51,763 nt of DNA, from assembly GCA_017467275.1 (NCBI GenBank), contig JAFTSN010000022.1, positions 1 to 51,763 of the forward strand, given 5' to 3'. The position numbers and the translations under genes were made by a program. This stretch comes from Clostridia bacterium (lineage in GTDB: Bacteria > Bacillota > Clostridia > Christensenellales > Borkfalkiaceae). Positions 49,284 through 51,763 of this stretch are shown piece after piece. Numbering within the stretch: position 1 is the first letter of the stretch; every line of letters starts with the position of its first letter. Below the pieces are notes generated by a model. That model searched no databases, was not told the DNA's origin, and saw only the letters and a list, made by a program, of their open reading frames with translations.

Positions 49284-49702
49284 TACCGCACCGCCTTGTC
49301 CTTTTTTGTCGAATTTACACTCTCTGCCTTCTTTTTAACCGCCTTCCGCTTTTCTTTCAACTCCATAATTTTTCTCCAACGCGCCTCGTCGTAGCTTTTG
49401 AGCGCGCTGTTTCCCTCGCTCTCTTCGCCGCCTATAAGTTCCACGCCGAGCGCTTCCAACGCGGCAAGCAGTCCGTAGCGAAAGCCTACCCTAAATTTAA
49501 ACGCATGCACTTCGCACTCCCCGCCCAAATGCCTTTCCTGATATTCTTCAAATAACGCTCTTTGGTATTCGTCCAAGGTTTCCAAAAGCGCGTCCTCCAC
49601 CATTTTTACACGAGCCTGCTCATATTCCGATAATTCGGGGGCTTGATAATAGGTGTACTCGAAACTACCGCTCCGTATTTCGTCTAAAAGTGAAAATTTC
49701 AT
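49283..49702 (-). CDS. DUF6809-like small protein
   Basis: 139 aa from ATG 49702 (GGAGGCAAAAAAC upstream). Opens MKFSLLDEIRSGSFEYTYY, like short Clostridial DUF6809 proteins, then an all-helical charged domain with LLETLDEYQRALFEEYQE and GFRYGLLAALEALG, then a Lys-rich C-terminal extension (about 105-139). No signal peptide. It has its own strong promoter, divergent from an XRE gene. Function unknown; family call by resemblance. Confidence 0.65.
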   Translation of the reverse strand: MKFSLLDEIRSGSFEYTYYQAPELSEYEQARVKMVEDALLETLDEYQRALFEEYQERHLGGECEVHAFKFRVGFRYGLLAALEALGVELIGGEESEGNSALKSYDEARWRKIMELKEKRKAVKKKAESVNSTKKDKAVR

Positions 49703-49723
49703 GTTTTTTGCCTCCAAATATTC

Positions 49724-49820
49724 CATTTTGGCATAATTATAGGACAAACAAGAACTTTTGTCAAGAAAAAATTGCCGATTTGGCATATTTTATAAATTTT
49801 TTATTCCAAAGTGGTATAAT
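49724..49820. promoter_or_regulatory. Divergent promoters with repeated TTTGGCATA operators
   Basis: Minus strand promoter for the DUF6809-like gene: TTGACA (about 49757-49762), 17 nt, TATAAT (about 49734-49739). Plus strand -10 TATAAT at 49815-49820 for the XRE gene, with poor -35. TTTGGCATAATTATA (about 49724-49738) and TTTGGCATATTTTATA (about 49779-49794) are direct repeats, with an inverted CCAAA at 49806-49810, so the XRE protein may bind here and regulate both genes. Confidence 0.55.
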
Positions 49821-49839
49821 AATTTAAGAGGTAATAATT

Positions 49840-50067
49840 ATGAAAAGATCAAACTTTGCCAAAAACTTATCGGTTGTACTAAAATACAAGGGATACACAC
49901 AAAAACAATTAGCCGATCTTCTGTCGGTAAACCAAGGAACTATTTGTAGATGGCTTAAGGGAACCCGCGAGCCCGATTTAAACACCCTATTGCTTCTTTG
50001 CGAAGTGTTAGACGAATCCCCAAATGAGCTTTTAGGGTTTACCTCTCCTGCAAAAAAAAGCGTTTAA
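49840..50067 (+). CDS. Small XRE-family HTH regulator
   Basis: 75 aa, helix-turn-helix about residues 18-40: GYTQKQLADLLSVNQGTICR followed by WLKGTREP and LNTLLLLCEVLDESPNELLG. Cytoplasmic DNA-binding protein. AT-rich gene with TTTAAGAGGTAATAATT upstream. Closely similar in plan to the frameshifted XRE at 19940. Likely autoregulates through the adjacent repeats. Target otherwise unknown. Confidence 0.85.
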   Translation: MKRSNFAKNLSVVLKYKGYTQKQLADLLSVNQGTICRWLKGTREPDLNTLLLLCEVLDESPNELLGFTSPAKKSV

Positions 50068-50142
50068 AACCGATCCTTACTCCGTATAAAAAACATAGGG
50101 CGAAAGGTGCGATTTGTTTATTAGGAAATCGCGTCTTTTGCC

Positions 50143-50205
50143 TTATTCTTTAACCAGCTCAAACGCGCCGCCTCCGTTGTAACCAATAAAGTCCGCATTA
50201 TTGCA
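50143..50205 (-). pseudogene. Decayed copy of Mrr-type C-terminal segment
   Basis: Between stop codons the minus strand reads CNNADFIGYNGGGAFELVKE. Its ADFIGYNGGGAFELVKE part matches ADFIGYDGGDVFETAKE of the intact endonuclease (51756 gene) at 12 of 17 residues. It lies 660 bp downstream of the intact gene's end with two regulatory genes between. The rest of 50068-50285 has no gene. Confidence 0.6.
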
Positions 50206-50300
50206 TTAGTAATATAATACCGTTTTTATATCGCTTTATCGTTTATTTCAATTGTAATATTTTTGTTTTTATATTATAATTATATATGGAAGTAATTATT

Positions 50301-50621
50301 ATGAAAAAACAACCATTGAAAAGACCAATCAATGAACAAGCTTTCCCTGTATATACAAAGCAAACAAAAGAAAAGCTTCAAGCCTTATTCTTTGATGAAA
50401 ACTTATCTCAAGGAGAAACTTTAAAAGCCATGCGCGAACTTTTGGGATTAACGCAAATAGATTTTGCAAAGCTGTTGCAAATCAGTCAAACGCTCGTTTC
50501 GCTTTGGGAAAAAGAAGAAAAGAAGCCCGATTGCTATATGCTTTTATGGTTGGCGGCACTATATTCCATTCCCGCCGAAACCCTTCTTTTGCAATTCGGC
50601 TATGACGTGCCGATAAATTGA
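50301..50621 (+). CDS. XRE-family HTH protein
   Basis: 106 aa from ATG 50301 (GGAAGTAATTATT upstream; an in-frame ATG five codons earlier has no ribosome binding site). HTH at about residues 49-70: LLGLTQIDFAKLLQISQTLV followed by SLWEKEEKKPD. The layout (N-terminal extension, HTH, short C-terminal region) is common in antitoxins and promoter-repressors; no toxin gene is adjacent. It lies between the decayed copy and the intact Mrr gene. AT-rich, probably acquired. Confidence 0.8.
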   Translation: MKKQPLKRPINEQAFPVYTKQTKEKLQALFFDENLSQGETLKAMRELLGLTQIDFAKLLQISQTLVSLWEKEEKKPDCYMLLWLAALYSIPAETLLLQFGYDVPIN

Positions 50622-50677
50622 TTTCTTCTTTTGTCGTACCGAGCGAAGCAACGAAGTTGCGTAGTCGAGTGTAGCTC

Positions 50678-50717
50678 AAAAAAACGGAAGAGCCGTTGTC
50701 GCTCTTCCATTTTTTTG
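50678..50717. terminator. Bidirectional terminator
   Basis: GGAAGAGC (50686-50693) / GCTCTTCC (50701-50708), A-run before and T-run after. It ends the XRE gene; the Mrr gene's minus-strand end is 90 bp away. Between, 50723-50808 has short remnants such as a minus-strand YWRYDDKGNIAVW but no gene. Confidence 0.8.
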
Positions 50718-50808
50718 CTTTTTTCTTACTTTTTACCAAACTGCGATATTTCCTTTATCGTCGTAACGCCAATAATTCCCCGTAGCCAACGAATGCAGAA
50801 TTTTTCAA

Positions 50809-51763
50809 TCAAACCAACTCAAAGAAAGCTTTTCCGCCCGACAACAGCTTTTCGTCCAAAACCCATTTGCCGTCCTTTTCAATGATACCGAACCCACATT
50901 CTTTCGCTGTCTCGAACACATCGCCGCCGTCGTAGCCGATAAAGTCCGCGCTCATTGAATCGAGGATATCCCGCGCGCCGTCCGTAAAAATAGAGGTCGT
51001 CACGAAAATCCCGCGCGCCTTGCGCTTGCCCTCTTTCGCCTGCTTACACGCCACCGCGCCGATAAACTGCTGTAAAAGGGTTTCCCCGACCACCCACTTT
51101 TCCTTGTCCCCTTTCGTGGGATCCCAGTTCTTACACTGTATGTAGATGGTCTCTCTAAATCCGAATTTATCCGTTAAAACAAGCTCGCCGTCAATGCCGC
51201 CGTCCTTGTCGCCGCCCGAAATACGCAAACCCTCGAGCCGTCTGCCGTTCTTGAGGGAATAACGCTCCAAAAGATACACCGAATAGTATTCAAAGTATTC
51301 CCCGCCGAGCGCCCTCAATCTCTTTAAAAACGCTTCCTTAAGCTCCTCCTCTTCCGTCTTGACTACGACGGTTTTCTGCGCGCCGCTCCTGCCGCCGCGC
51401 GAGCCTCTCGCCGTGCGCGAGCTCTTTTCTGCAAGCGGTTTCTGCTCTGCCCTTGTCTCGCTCTTACGCTCCTTGGCTTCTTCCTTTGCTTCCGCTTTTT
51501 GCGCGGGCTTTTCCTCCGCTTTAGCCTCGCTCTTTGCCGTTTCGCGCGCCTTCACGCCCGCATTCCCAAGGAATGCAAATTCGGGCAACGCCGTCTTTTT
51601 CGGCTCCTCATGCTTTTCCTCTTTAGCCTCGTTCGACTGCGCTATAAGCGGCTCCTCGCTCTTTGCCGCCGCTTTGGGCATAGGCGTACCCTCGGCTTTG
51701 CTCTCCGTTTTCTTATCGGTCTTTTTCTCTGTCTTGCCGCCCAAAAGCAACGTCATATCAAAG
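50809..51763 (-). CDS. Mrr-type restriction endonuclease domain protein, N-terminus cut by window
   Basis: The frame runs off the end of the window; upstream codons F-D precede MTLLLGG, so the first visible ATG (51756) is probably internal. Visible: a ~140-residue Lys/Glu/Ala/Pro-rich, probably disordered N-terminal stretch, then an Mrr-catalytic domain with ISGGDKDGGIDGELVL (the Asp site) and IYIQCKNW (the Q-x-K site), followed by GIFVTTSIFTDGARDIL and SADFIGYDG. Mrr-like enzymes cut modified DNA or act in DNA quality control. The long charged N-terminal region is unusual. No adjacent methyltransferase. Confidence 0.85.
   Translation of the reverse strand, partial: FDMTLLLGGKTEKKTDKKTESKAEGTPMPKAAAKSEEPLIAQSNEAKEEKHEEPKKTALPEFAFLGNAGVKARETAKSEAKAEEKPAQKAEAKEEAKERKSETRAEQKPLAEKSSRTARGSRGGRSGAQKTVVVKTEEEELKEAFLKRLRALGGEYFEYYSVYLLERYSLKNGRRLEGLRISGGDKDGGIDGELVLTDKFGFRETIYIQCKNWDPTKGDKEKWVVGETLLQQFIGAVACKQAKEGKRKARGIFVTTSIFTDGARDILDSMSADFIGYDGGDVFETAKECGFGIIEKDGKWVLDEKLLSGGKAFFELV

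Noticed and set aside
50641-50676. GCAACGAAGTTGC palindrome as a repeat element
   Set aside because: Seen once; too short to call a repeat family without a genome-wide search.

Overview
The window reads as chromosome of an anaerobic, endospore-lineage Firmicute (Clostridia-like, possibly a gut Christensenellales/Borkfalkiaceae-type genome; the lineage is inferred). Support: a SipL-type spore morphogenesis gene (DUF3794 plus LysM) behind a near-consensus sigma-E promoter, Firmicute-type sigma-A promoters and strong AGGAGG ribosome binding sites, a BY-kinase/Wzz pair, and a Tn916-like mobile element. The core is moderately GC-rich. Positions 1-3480 are clearly AT-rich, and smaller AT-rich patches lie at 43260-43480 and 49690-50620.

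Layout. 1-3520: one end of an integrative conjugative element (DUF3854 primase-like gene, promoter plus 19-codon leader plus attenuator, Orf7-like sigma factor, Orf8-like HTH protein, a 57-codon TTG-start ORF coupled to a tyrosine integrase, arm-type repeats) abutting an intact tRNA-Leu and a second tRNA-Leu cut off in its anticodon loop. 3541-3923: tRNA-Val/Gly/Cys operon. 4093-16519: GH42 beta-galactosidase, acidic zinc-ribbon protein, large lipoprotein, rplM-rpsI, two Wzz-like proteins with a BY-kinase, a DUF368 undecaprenyl-phosphate carrier transporter, VanZ. 16750-17838: scar of two broken genes (glycyl radical enzyme and FGGY kinase), then manA, a PHP phosphoesterase, a frameshifted XRE gene, xseB, xseA and a UvrD-type helicase with an embedded DEDDh exonuclease.

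24542-43255: the centrepiece, an 18.7-kb one-directional operon: solute-binding lipoprotein, two CUT1 permeases, a lipoprotein glycosidase, four secreted proteins that all end in a Lys-(Ser)-Gly-Cys-(Gly/Ser)-Ser / hydrophobic / basic tail, a cytoplasmic nucleoside hydrolase, another large secreted protein and a 45-aa acidic peptide. Two of the tailed proteins carry sialidase-fold (Asp-box) domains that lack the usual FRIP arginine. An AraC regulator (44630-45454) is probably the activator: TTAGCCA occurs twice, 31 bp apart, beside a weak -35 at the operon promoter, and once upstream of the araC promoter. The most plausible reading is a surface glycan-capture and degradation system with an uncharacterised Cys-containing C-terminal sorting signal.

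45663-51763: a tetratricopeptide-like membrane protein with ispE, sigma-E-controlled sipL, a DUF6809-like gene divergent from a small XRE regulator, a second XRE gene, and an Mrr-type restriction endonuclease cut by the window end, with a decayed copy of part of it 660 bp away.
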